Shown one piece after another: positions 54,335 through 63,135 of a DNA stretch of 64,000 bases. The DNA lies in NCBI GenBank assembly GCA_949825045.1, contig OX463820.1, positions 7,700,501 through 7,764,500 on the forward strand. The letters are read 5' to 3'. Position 1 is the stretch's first letter, and each line of letters opens with the position of its first letter. Source of the DNA: Argyresthia goedartella. Its lineage: Eukaryota > Arthropoda > Insecta > Lepidoptera > Argyresthiidae. The notes under the pieces were generated by a model, which worked only from the letters and a program-made list of their open reading frames with translations, did not search any database and was not told where the DNA came from. The position numbers were made by a program, and so were the translations under genes.

Positions 54335-54423
54335 GTACCGACGCTCAACTTGCTGCCAACAGGGTCGACAAATAACCTCTGTAGGTTGTTCCTGTTAACA
54401 CATACATATGTATAGGTATACAG

Positions 54424-54677
54424 GGTTATTTTTGGACCCTGGCCAAAAGTTACTATTATTTTACGGACGTCATTCTGAGCAACTTTCACTAAGAAACCGA
54501 TTTGATCAGAGCAACTTTATTTTTCACTTCCCAGTACATTTTGGCCTGAATGGGTCAGCTGATTTGTATGGAGAAGTTAAAAATTAAGTTACTCTGATCA
54601 AATCGGTTTCTTAGGGAAAGTTGCTCAGAATGATGTCCATTTAATAGTAACTTTTGGCTAGGGGTCCAAAAGTAACC
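54424..54677. mobile_element. Foldback MITE upstream of the transposase relic exon
   Basis: GGTTATTTTTGGACCCTGGC at 54424 pairs with GGCTAGGGGTCCAAAAGTAACC ending near 54677. Inner blocks AGTTACTATTA and GAGCAACTTT...AAACCGATTTGATCAGAG also pair. It sits in what would be an intron of the transposase relic. Confidence 0.7.
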
Positions 54678-55204
54678 AAGAGATAAGTAATAATATTTAT
54701 TTATGTAGGTATATAGACTTACTTATGACTTATAGAACAAATTGAATGAAATAATCCATACCTGTCGATCTAGTAGATCTGCAATTACGAACTGTGCTGT
54801 ATTGATATGCTGTGATTCTCGGGAAGTTCAAGTATAACTTCGGCGATCGCCAATAGGCGTACGGCATGAAATGCATAATTGTTCGTTCATAACTTCAGTG
54901 AATACAGTAACAAATATTGTATTTAACTTCGATATAATAAACCTTTTTTTGGGTAAGTACTAACTGTTAATTTTCAAGTTATTCACAAAAAACATAGAAA
55001 CAATTTACGAAACAATTTTCAATCTTCGCGCTCTTTTTACAGCGATCAGATCACTTTCAAACAAAAAAGAAAAATATAATTGCCAACTTTTTAGGCACAG
55101 AATTCAATCCTTCAGCCTATTAAAGCATCCGATCTTTTAAGGCACGCCTACAAATGGTTTAAATGAGGGTCATGTTTTAATATCGACTAGGTATTATCTA
55201 TTCT
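54678..55204. other. Intergenic DNA
   Basis: Mostly AT-rich. 54740-54920 on the minus strand reads RSPKLYLNFPRITAYQYST and ends at a GACAG|GTATGG donor, so it could be a first exon of the transposase relic, but no domain is recognised. Otherwise nothing is seen. Confidence 0.35.
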
Positions 55205-55433
55205 ATGAGGGATAGATGATCATGATGATGATGACGGAAAATGATGATGATGAATATCATGATGTCTATGAATATCCAGATGATGATGATGATGACTGAC
55301 AATGATGATGATGAATATCCAGATGATGATGATGATGACTGACAATGATGATGATGATGATGAATAAGACAACAATCATGATGATGATGATGACTGACGA
55401 CGATGATGATGTTTGATGATGATGATGACTGAC

Positions 55434-55478
<45 letters not shown>

Positions 55479-55545
55479 TATGAAGATGATGAGTATGATG
55501 ATGATGAACTGTGACGATGATGAAGATGATGATGCGCAAGGGGGC
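55205..55545. repeat. GAT/ATG trinucleotide microsatellite
   Basis: Long imperfect run of GATGATGAT units with interruptions (GACTGAC, AATATCCA). A roughly 50-bp subunit (GATGACTGACAATGATGATG...AATATCCA) is duplicated near 55270-55340. Histidine- or methionine-rich open frames here are artefacts of the repeat. Confidence 0.95.
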
Positions 55546-55635
55546 CTTAATGTCAATTTCGCATCGAGTGTATGCCCTACACATTTACAAAGGCACAGCA
55601 CACCATGCAAACTGCGTACTTATTGTGATAAAAAC

Positions 55636-56612
55636 TAGAGATGCAACGAATATTCGGCTATTAATCGATATTCGGCAACTATTCTGTATTCGACCTATTC
55701 GGCCACTTTTTTCAGTATTCGGTATTCGGCCGAATACTATCTACTATTCGGCCGAATACCGAATACCAATAGAAATAAAATAAAAACGCAAATAAAGCTA
55801 TTTGTGTATTATTAGTATTACATCGTTAATATTAATTTTATTTGTAATTCATTTGTTTAAATTGATCTGTGACAAAAACTCTAAAAAGGGCAATAAAAAA
55901 AATATTTTTACCGAATAATCATTTATTAGCCTTTATATTGAGGATGGTAGTTTTTTTTAAAGATTTAAAATTAATCAAAGGAAGTTAAAAATAAAAAAAA
56001 ATAACAGCCGATTGCGCTTTTTTTCGTTCACAATACCTGCCTGCTACTAAGAATAATATCTCAATACTCCATCATTTATTGCACTCCACAGGTTTACAAA
56101 GTTTTACTTTAATACACACTACACAAGGTCATGAAAGTTATTTTTAACAAAACTGAAAAAGGGTACTGTTTTGATTTGGTTAACCATCGTTATAATATAA
56201 CGATCTTCCGTACGGTTGAGACAAGCACTCTTCAAATATAACTCTCTTGGTATCTCATTTGCAATCGTACCTTTTCTACTCCCGATAACACAAAACACAG
56301 CAAGTTTTATGACGACTTGCCGGCTGGTGAGCCAAATAATCCCTGTCCGTCACCCCCGCATGGACCACAGCGAGTGATATCGTAACCTGGAGGGCAATTC
56401 TCCCACATTCGAATGCGTATGCACTTTGAATGCGTATTCTACAAAGGGGCGGAGCTTCGGCCAAGGACCAATCGCGAAGGAACTTCGCCTATTAAAGGAC
56501 GAAGCATTTAAATTTGTGAGAATTACGCTCCTGTACGCGTGACATGCACTGGATCTCCCACCGAATATTCGGTATTCGGTATTCGGCCAAATCACTATTC
56601 TTTGCATCTCTA
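55636..56612. mobile_element. hAT-type non-autonomous element (977 bp)
   Basis: Left end TAGAGATGCAACGAATATTC; right end ...CTTTGCATCTCTA. Both sides carry repeats of TATTCGGTATTCGGCCGAA (55650-55760 and 56560-56590). Flanks ATAAAAAC (55628-55635) and ATAAAACA (56613-56620) look like an 8-bp hAT duplication with one indel. The interior has a GC-rich portion (56280-56470) and no transposase. Confidence 0.75.
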
Positions 56613-56639
56613 ATAAAACAGATTTTATGTACCCAGTAT

Positions 56640-57215
56640 CACTCGCGCGAATAAGACAAATCTAATGACGTATTATTTATCAAAATCGGTTGAGCCGTTA
56701 GGTAGATATGAAGTAACATAGGAAAAACCATACATACAAAACAAATATTCCTCCTTTTTCACTTGGCTGTCGGTTAAATAAGTGCCAGCGTTATATTATA
56801 ATAAAAAATAATTCAATAGACACGATCAAATGGTGTAAACAAAACTATCCTAATATTATTTTTTATTAAATTTCAATAGCCTGTAAAAATGTGGCCATGG
56901 ACCGCAGAGGTTTGGTGTGATAGTAAAAAAATATGGGGATTGTGTGTTCTATCCGAATATCACTTTTTTTTTCTGGCCGGCACTCACTTTTGGCCCAAAA
57001 ATGTATGGGGCGTGAATGATCTCCTTTGTATAAAAGGCGGTATTGTATGCTGTTTCAATGCTTTATTCTGAATTGTTTGAAGTTTTGTATGATTTGATAA
57101 GCAAGTGCTACCCCACACAGGTGTGGCGTATGTAATGCACGGTCTAATCAAAGTGCAATATATTCGCATTTTAGTGGCTAGGCTCAAGTTATTTTTTCTA
57201 TTTAGCACAGGACCG
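56640..57215 (-). mobile_element. Dispersed repeat joined to a jockey-type RT fragment
   Basis: 56650-57040 is the inverted relative of 37333-37745. 57045-57208 on the minus strand encodes a jockey C-terminal piece (NLSLATKMRIYCTLIRPC, TYATPVWGSTCLSNHTKLQT). The order suggests the dispersed repeat is the 3' side of, or was inserted into, a jockey-like element. Confidence 0.6.
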
Positions 57216-57234
57216 AGGGCTTTAGGTCATTTTT

Positions 57235-57640
57235 AACCCCCGCCCGACGAAGGAAAAATGGGTGTTATAAGTTTAACGTCTGAATCATTCTGTGTGTCTG
57301 TCTCTCCGCACGTGGAGCGTAAACGGGTGAACCGATTTGATTTGATTAGTTTTTATTCTAAAGTAGATTTCTTGGAGCTGGTTCTTATGGTACCATTGAG
57401 CTGGTCTGATGATGGAGTTCGAAGGTGGGAGCTAAAACCCTAAGATCCTTACCAGTAAACCCATCAAGTTTGGCTCATTATGTTTGTTGTAACAAAACCT
57501 TTAAAAATATGGTATTATCGAGCTGATCTGATGATGGAGAGCGAAACTCGAAGATGGGAGCTGGAACCCTGGGATGCTTATTAGATAACACTTCGAGTTA
57601 GGGCTCATTAGACTCGTTGTGATGAGACCTTTTAATTTGA
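57235..57640 (+). repeat. Dispersed repeat with internal half-repeats
   Basis: ACCCCCGCCCGACGAAGGA, GGGTGTTATAAGTTTAACGTC and GTCTGTCTCTCCGC form a block seen widely in Lepidoptera. GAGCTGGTCTGATGATGGAG is followed about 110 bases later by GAGCTGATCTGATGATGGAG, showing an internal duplication. Confidence 0.6.
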
Positions 57641-57760
57641 CTTGATGATGAAACCTGGTGATGAAATTGGAAGACTGGTTTTATGCGGGGGTTTTTTAAT
57701 GTTCAAGTTATAGGTGTAGTTTATTTATGTGCTCGGTCCAATTCATCTTATGGTCTAGGA

Positions 57761-58338
57761 CAGGGGTGGGCAGACTTTCACTAATGGCGATCTATATCAA
57801 TAAATTGAGACGACAAGCGATCGACTTGCAATAAGACAATATTTTTTATGTTAAATCGTTTATTGTAGGTATTGCGCACATATTACCATTTAAATATACT
57901 TTTATTTACAATTAAAGAAGTACAGTTTCTTATTATACAAGTTAATAACTAATAACTACTAAAAATAAGTATGAAGCCAATCACATGAACTAATTCGCCG
58001 CCCGCACAGGTCAAAGGACGCCGCCGCGCCGTTCAACGAGCCGACACCGGCACACGTGCACAGTACAGCCGCAAATAAATCTGGTGCCTTCTTATTTCAT
58101 ATCGACATTTTCGCAGTGAAAGGTTGTTTGTTGACAAGTATTTTCTTAAAGCTACGCGCGTGTAAAATAAAATGTTTTTTATGAACGCACTTTAAATACT
58201 GGTATTTTGACTGGTGAAAAGACCACTGTTATTGGAATTAGCCCAACACGTCAGTACATTTTTAGGAATGCGTGCGATCGACCATAGATTCCCTTGCGAT
58301 CGACCGGTAGATCGCGATCGACCGTTTGCCCACCCCTG
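57761..58338. mobile_element. hAT-type MITE (578 bp) with 8-bp target duplication
   Basis: Ends CAGGGGTGGGCAGACTTTC and ...GTTTGCCCACCCCTG. Flanked by a perfect 8-bp duplication GTCTAGGA (57753-57760 and 58339-58346). CAGGGGTGGGCAAAC-like termini and 8-bp duplications mark hAT elements. It includes GATCGACC repeats near the right end and no transposase. It interrupts a non-LTR RT relic. Confidence 0.9.
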
Positions 58339-58848
58339 GTCTAGGAGGACGCCAAGGTATTTGACCGATTTCTGTCAGGGTATACTGTGTTGGTCAAATT
58401 TAAGTTGATGGGTGGGCATCGTCCGCTGTCGTGTAAATAATATCGCCTCTGTTTTAGTCGCGTTCTATTTAAGGACTGGGCACACAGCCGGCGGGGCGCG
58501 AGTTTAGTTTCCATGTATGAAATAGTTCAGTTAGTAGCTCGATAGATAGTTGCAGGAATGTCATTAATGTAAATTAAAAACAACGTTGATCCCAGTATCG
58601 ATCCCTGAAAAACCCCTGCTGGTACGGGATACAAATCAGACGTGTCGTCGTTAATGAGAACCCTAAATTGACGATTGCTTCAGTAAGACTGAACCATTTT
58701 TACGAGATCCAGGCTAATGCCGATAGTAAGAAAATTATGCAGAAGGTGTCAAAAGCCTTCTCAATATCTAAAAGGAACTTTCCTGTAGAGATGTTGAGGC
58801 TGATGTTGTGAGAGACATGCTCACTCACGCGTGCTAGTTGTTGAATAG

Positions 58849-58892
58849 TGTGGTCAATGCATTGACCACATTTAATTTGTGGTCAATACATT
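58849..58892. repeat. 22-bp palindrome plus third arm in RT relic
   Basis: Perfect palindrome 58849-58870 (arms TGTGGTCAATG), followed after TTTAATT by another TGTGGTCAATACATT at 58878. The RT reading is expected to be continuous without the extra piece, so this looks like a local inverted duplication. Confidence 0.8.
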
Positions 58893-58975
58893 TATTAATA
58901 AGATCCCGTATGATACGCTCTAGTGACTTGCATAGGGTTGGTATAAGATTGATTGGCCGGTAGTTGAAAGGAATT

Positions 58976-59146
58976 TAAAAAAGGAAACGCAAAAGATGCG
59001 ACGACTGTGGAGTTTCTTCGGTGAGCTCTTCTCCACAGATTCCGCCATTGGGTTAGTGAACTCACCCAAAAAAATGTAATGACGGATCTAAGTGATGTAA
59101 CAACATCCTATGGAAATAAATGATTTTTGATTTTGATTTTGATTTT
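58976..59146 (+). mobile_element. 5'-truncated non-LTR or SINE tail
   Basis: Ends AATAAATGATTTTTGATTTTG followed by repeated ATTTTG. It splits the RT relic between KPGKDNT-like and FNYRPI-like codons. GAAT on both sides is a possible target duplication. Confidence 0.65.
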
Positions 59147-60028
59147 GAATGGTATTATCCTTACCCGGCTTTCTAAGCGCTATAACCTTAGCAATCTTCC
59201 AGCCATCTGGGAAATAGCCTAACTTCGTACAACCATTAAATATCCTGGTAAGGAGGATAACGCATTTCTGGGGATGTTTTTTTAAATATAATGTTATGAA
59301 TATTATCTATACCCGGTGATTTACGACACTTAAGTAGACATATGTTTTTTTCATACTTCTTTGGTCGTGAAGGAAACTAAAGTACCGATGTTTGATAGTT
59401 CTTACAAACTTCATTCACTGTACGGTCTTTTATATGCCAATCAAGCATCAGTGGCATGTTTAAAAAAAGGCTTTTGCTAGCTCCTGAAAACCTATGGTCA
59501 CTGAACCATCTTGTTAAGCTAACGGTGGCACAGACACGGGTTTATAACTTAGGGATTTAACCACTCTCCAAGTCGTCAACTCTGGACAGTTTTTGGCCCA
59601 TATATCATCATTGTATTTTCTAATTGACTGCCTAATTCGGTCTTGTTTTAAAAAATTACAATTGGTGAAATTACAATTAACAAAGTATACCTAATTTCTA
59701 CATTTTCTTGTGTAAAGGTCGGCGAGTGTATATTATTTTCATATGAGTTGAATGAATAATGTATATCTACGGGATCATTAGTGGAAGCAGAAGGCACTAA
59801 ACTAGTAGATGGTCGCGGCTCAGGGCACGACTTCTTCGTTTGTAGCTCCTCCAAACTAATTGCGCCTGTTATTTTAGCGCTAATTAGTGTCTTGTTATTT
59901 ATAGAATCTTCCCTATAAGATTCAGCGACTGCATCAGATCGCCATCCGCCATAACGCTTCAATGTTAATATATCAGCTCCCGAATCAGCCAGCAGTGTAG
60001 CCGAAGTTCTTTTAAAACTGTGGCCAGT

Positions 60029-60954
60029 TATTTAATCGTATGGCTTGAATGAATGAATAGGCTACAGGGGAATATTCAATGTGCTAAGCCAGTTGGCCGC
60101 GTCAGGAGGAAGGTCAAACAGATAGTCAATAGTCAATAGTCAAAGTACTTTATTACTGTAGATATTTACATATACTTAGCAAACGTCATTTTTGCCTCTT
60201 CTCTACATTGGACCACTGTGGGAGAAGAAGGGCGTAGAAACTGCCACAGATTGATTATTAGATCTCTTTTAAAAAAAGGTTGTGCTTAACTAATACAAAT
60301 ATGAAAAATTTAATTGTTATGATTAATAAGCAGGAATAAATAATTACAAAACTATTAACAGCAAGGTCTGTGTTGAGCCAGATTAACCCCATACAGTCCT
60401 GTCATTTAAGATCTCGGGGGGGTCCATTGTAAGCTGTCAAAGGGCAGCGCTGAACGATGTGCTCCATGGTTTGTATTTCTACCCCGCACTCACACATGGC
60501 ACTATATCTCCAACCCCACTTGTGTCGGAAGTAGTTGCACCGACCGTGCCCAGTCCGGAGTCTGTTCAGGCGGCACCATTGGTTGCGTGGTAAGCCGAAA
60601 CCCGGTAACTTGGACGTAGGGTCCAGGTCGTCCACGGTCGTTCCAACAGTAGCTTGGCTCCACTCTGACTTCCAGCACGCGGAGAGGTCGTACTGGGGTG
60701 AGTTTTTTGCTGAAGCGTAAGGTGGGTTTCGAGACTTGAGCCGGTGCGGGGGTGGTCTGCAGAAGTAGTCGTGTGCAGGCAGACTGGGCTGGGCTCGTAT
60801 CTTATCAGTTTCTCTGTTCAGTGCCTGTCTTCTACGGAGGTGTGGAGGGGCGATGTGACTCAGGACGGGCAGCCAATGAGTAGGAGTCGATTTGACGGTA
60901 CCGGAGATACAGCGCATGGTGTCATTTAGCTTGGCACATGTCACTGTGGCCAGT
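60029..60954 (-). mobile_element. Jockey-type fragment nested in the recombinase gene, 12-bp duplication
   Basis: ACTGTGGCCAGT stands at 60017-60028 and 60943-60954, a 12-bp target duplication. Minus-strand coding 60944-60413 (LPGFGLPRNQWCRLNRLRTG, HKWGWRYSAMCECGVEIQTM, HIVQRCPLTAYNGPP) is an ORF2 C-terminal region. Its final residues (PPDAANWLSTLNIPL, stop) lie at about 60121-60063, beyond a second insertion. The 5' end is truncated. Confidence 0.85.
60122..60412 (-). mobile_element. Non-LTR 3' UTR inserted in the nested jockey fragment
   Basis: Matches 17583-17860 and 34938-35120. The tail is repeated AGTCAATAGTCAATAGTCAA at the low-coordinate end. It splits the jockey ORF exactly between ...GPPRDL and FDLPPDAANW, with AGAT at both borders. 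It ends near 60412 before the coding part of its own element. Confidence 0.85.
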
Positions 60955-62035
60955 GTAAGAATCAGCCTCAGGCAAATCTAAATACTTTGCAATTTCCTTT
61001 GGCATTGCTCCAAATTTGTTGACACCGATGGTGTGAGCTGTACAATTTACCTGAAAAAATATTTGTGAAAGAAAACATCAAATTTATTCACAAATTTACA
61101 TTCGATTCATGGGGCGGTTTGTTTGTATATTTTGTTTAATTTTGTTTAATTTACTATGCTTTGACGCAGTTTTGTGCGGATTTGAATAATGTTATTCTAA
61201 AATTATAAATTTTTGAATAAATGAATTAAAGCTTAAAGTTATCAGATAATAATATCATACCTTTTTGAAAGTTATGAAAAAAGCGGTCACTTTTTGCTTT
61301 TGTTGAACGTAGAGCTTAATTTTTTTTACTATTTCATAAAACGGACCATCGATTACAAAGGATCGAGGAATTTTGTTTAAGTATTGGGTATTTTTACGAG
61401 AAGCATTTCTCCGTGGGCTTCTACATCATTTGTTGTAATATTATTAAGCTGTTGACGTCTACATGCACCAGTAACACCGAATATTAACGCAACCTGCAAA
61501 TAGATCAAATAGTTAGGGTAGGTTAAGAACTTAAGCTACCTACAATAACATATCTTAATTATAGAGATGATACATTCGATTTATAAAGTTCAAGTGACCT
61601 TTGTTGCCAGGTATTGACTGTCCGGAGCTTCTTTTAGAAACTTTTCAACGTCGTTTGGTGACAATACTTTAGATACCCGACCATAATATCTGTCCGAGCG
61701 TCGCTTTAGTGTATGTCGTAAGTTTGCAGTAGGTTTTGATGTCAATATCATTATCGATCTTGACAGTGCTTTTTAACATGTAATAGATAGAACAAAGCGT
61801 GCTGGGCTTATATTTATTTGCCAGTTCATTGAAGTAAGCCAGGAATACGTTCTCCGAAAATGACTGGGCACGTTTGCTGTTTTTCTACTGTAGGAAAGTT
61901 TCGTATGCCGCTAGGTATCTTTGCCTGGATTTTGGTGGTAACAGGCTATCTATCAGTCGCTTTTCGTGATTAGCTGAGTATTTCTGACGGGGTTAAAGCT
62001 ATTTGCTCTTCTTCACTACTTGTCGTTGTTGACAT

Positions 62036-63135
62036 TTTTGACAATACAACATTACTACAATCAACAAAAACGCTACCAAAGATTTGTGAAAATTGGCGCG
62101 CTTTTTTCTTTTTTCACGCGCTAGCGCGCGCAGTTGTTGGTGACGGCACAGGCAACACCGCTAAACAGCCTATAAAAATAAGGCTTAGAATATGCAAAAT
62201 ATAATTTGATGAAAAAATGTTATAAAGATGATTGTTTCATCATAATATTATACTTAATGCTAAAATATTCACAAAATATGCATTGTTTGTAGGCATAAAA
62301 TCTCGCACCTGAGATCGAAAATACAAAGTAAAAAGCATGAGGGTGTAATATGCGCTATTGTGGCCATGTGTGCCTTGCTACAAAGAACCAGTTCAGGAGC
62401 AGGTTTGTTGAAAAGTATATGTATAAAATATAAGTAAGTATATGTATAAAATAAGATTAAATACAGTATTTTTTGGTTAAAAATAACGGAAAACCAACGA
62501 ATGAGATGCCACCAGTTCCACCAGTCAGTTTTTTACATTTTTTTTACTGAAGAACTTTTTAACTTCTTATCGACCTTATGACCTTAAAAATTCGTGATAA
62601 TGTTTATTATTACTGCTATCATACTAACAAATACCAATATATCGATCAATCCGATTTTTTATTTCAAATTTGTTTTATATAAACTAGCACTCGCCCCTCG
62701 AACTCCCTCCTCTGTTTTGTCTGTCCCTCCTTTGTTTGTGTGGACGAACGAGAATAATCGGTAGTTACTTCCCTACACATCATAAACAAGTTTACTTTAT
62801 TCTTATCTATAGTAGTTAGGCAATTTACGCGGTAATGCCCGATATCGAGGAGGCTCAAAGCACAGATTCTGTAATCTATCAAATGTAATCTACTCAAAGT
62901 CGATGGCATGATTTTACAAGAATATAGCACTAGAAGCATCTACTTTAAGAGTAACAGTAGCAAGTAACGTACTCGATACCGTGATGAGTGGCTGTCCCGA
63001 ACTACCGATAGTCAGTGCGTTTACTATGAAGTGATTGAGATCAAGTTTCGCCGCGTACGTTCACCCCGCCTCTAACAGTAGTCCCCGCCCGCCCGTTGCG
63101 CTGTCGAGCAGACGAATCGATCACCTCGCCTCGCA
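62036..63135. promoter_or_regulatory. Upstream region of the UGT gene
   Basis: About 1.1 kb without a supported gene. 62100-62150 holds GC-rich ACGCGCTAGCGCGCGCAG, near the recombinase gene's 5' end. The rest is AT-rich to about 62950. 62980-63135 is more GC-rich and probably includes the UGT promoter and leader. No TATA box or transcription-factor site is claimed. The minus frame at 62664-62939 has no recognisable features. Confidence 0.4.

Larger units (their letters stand above)
46199..54395 (-). pseudogene. Zinc-finger DDE transposase relic, split by a Gypsy insertion
   Basis: Minus-strand pieces: 54392-54335 (EVICRPCWQQVERR, after a TTAACAG acceptor); then, beyond the Gypsy element, 47648-47339 continuing in the same frame (YLRNQREPGVADEELQ) with a C2CH finger (CVFQHCGNATRHRIP, SRVCNEHFEQAEWH); 47334-46876 (DWTGLTIEQFTDLLANTPSL, DGT-less region); 46829-46602 with CCDGHIIEVSGPHAATSSD and the second catalytic Asp in VFILDRGFRD; and 46537-46199 (VVEVINGRFKRDFRLL-type end, FRIAAALINAYH). 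Frame changes occur at about 47335, 46850 and 46600. The family is DDE_Tnp_4-like (Harbinger/ISL2EU relatives). Degraded. Confidence 0.7.
58339..59640 (-). pseudogene. Non-LTR reverse transcriptase relic
   Basis: Minus strand, from high to low: linker (QDRIRQSIRKYNDDIWAK near 59640, WRVVKSLSYKP), RT start (GYFPDGWKIAKVIALRKPG near 59200), palm (LDIEKAF near 58760) and FQGSILGSTLFLIYIND near 58590. Many stops. It is interrupted by a small plus-strand 3'-tail insertion (about 58976-59146) and by an inverted duplication at 58849-58892, and is cut on the left by the hAT MITE. Flanking bases 57690-57760 are its continuation. Confidence 0.7.
59648..62035 (-). pseudogene. Crypton-like tyrosine recombinase gene (spliced, decayed)
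   Basis: Proposed exons on the minus strand: 62035-61599 (start MSTTTSSEEEQIAL; SAM-like N-terminal core KSRQRYLAAYETF, NVFLAYFNELANKYKPSTL), 61493-61261 (ALIFGVTGACRRQQLNNIT, with the catalytic Arg), 61050-60955 (GVNKFGAMPKEIAKYLDL, ADSYTG) continuing after an insertion at 60028-59648 (HSFKRTSATLLADSGAD, LKRYGGWRSDAVAESY, nucleophile Tyr). Several frame breaks and stops lie in exons 1 and 2. The HxxR box reads HSFK. Tyrosine recombinases of this kind are coded by Crypton elements and a few domesticated genes. The last 70 codons are an open Ser/Pro-rich tail. Confidence 0.75.

Noticed and set aside
55198..55610. Histidine/isoleucine-rich open frames on the minus strand and a poly-methionine frame on the plus strand
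   Set aside because: They are translations of the GAT microsatellite and have no other protein features.
62664..62939. 91-codon minus-strand frame upstream of UGT
   Set aside because: No domain, signal peptide or splice context; length is within chance expectation.
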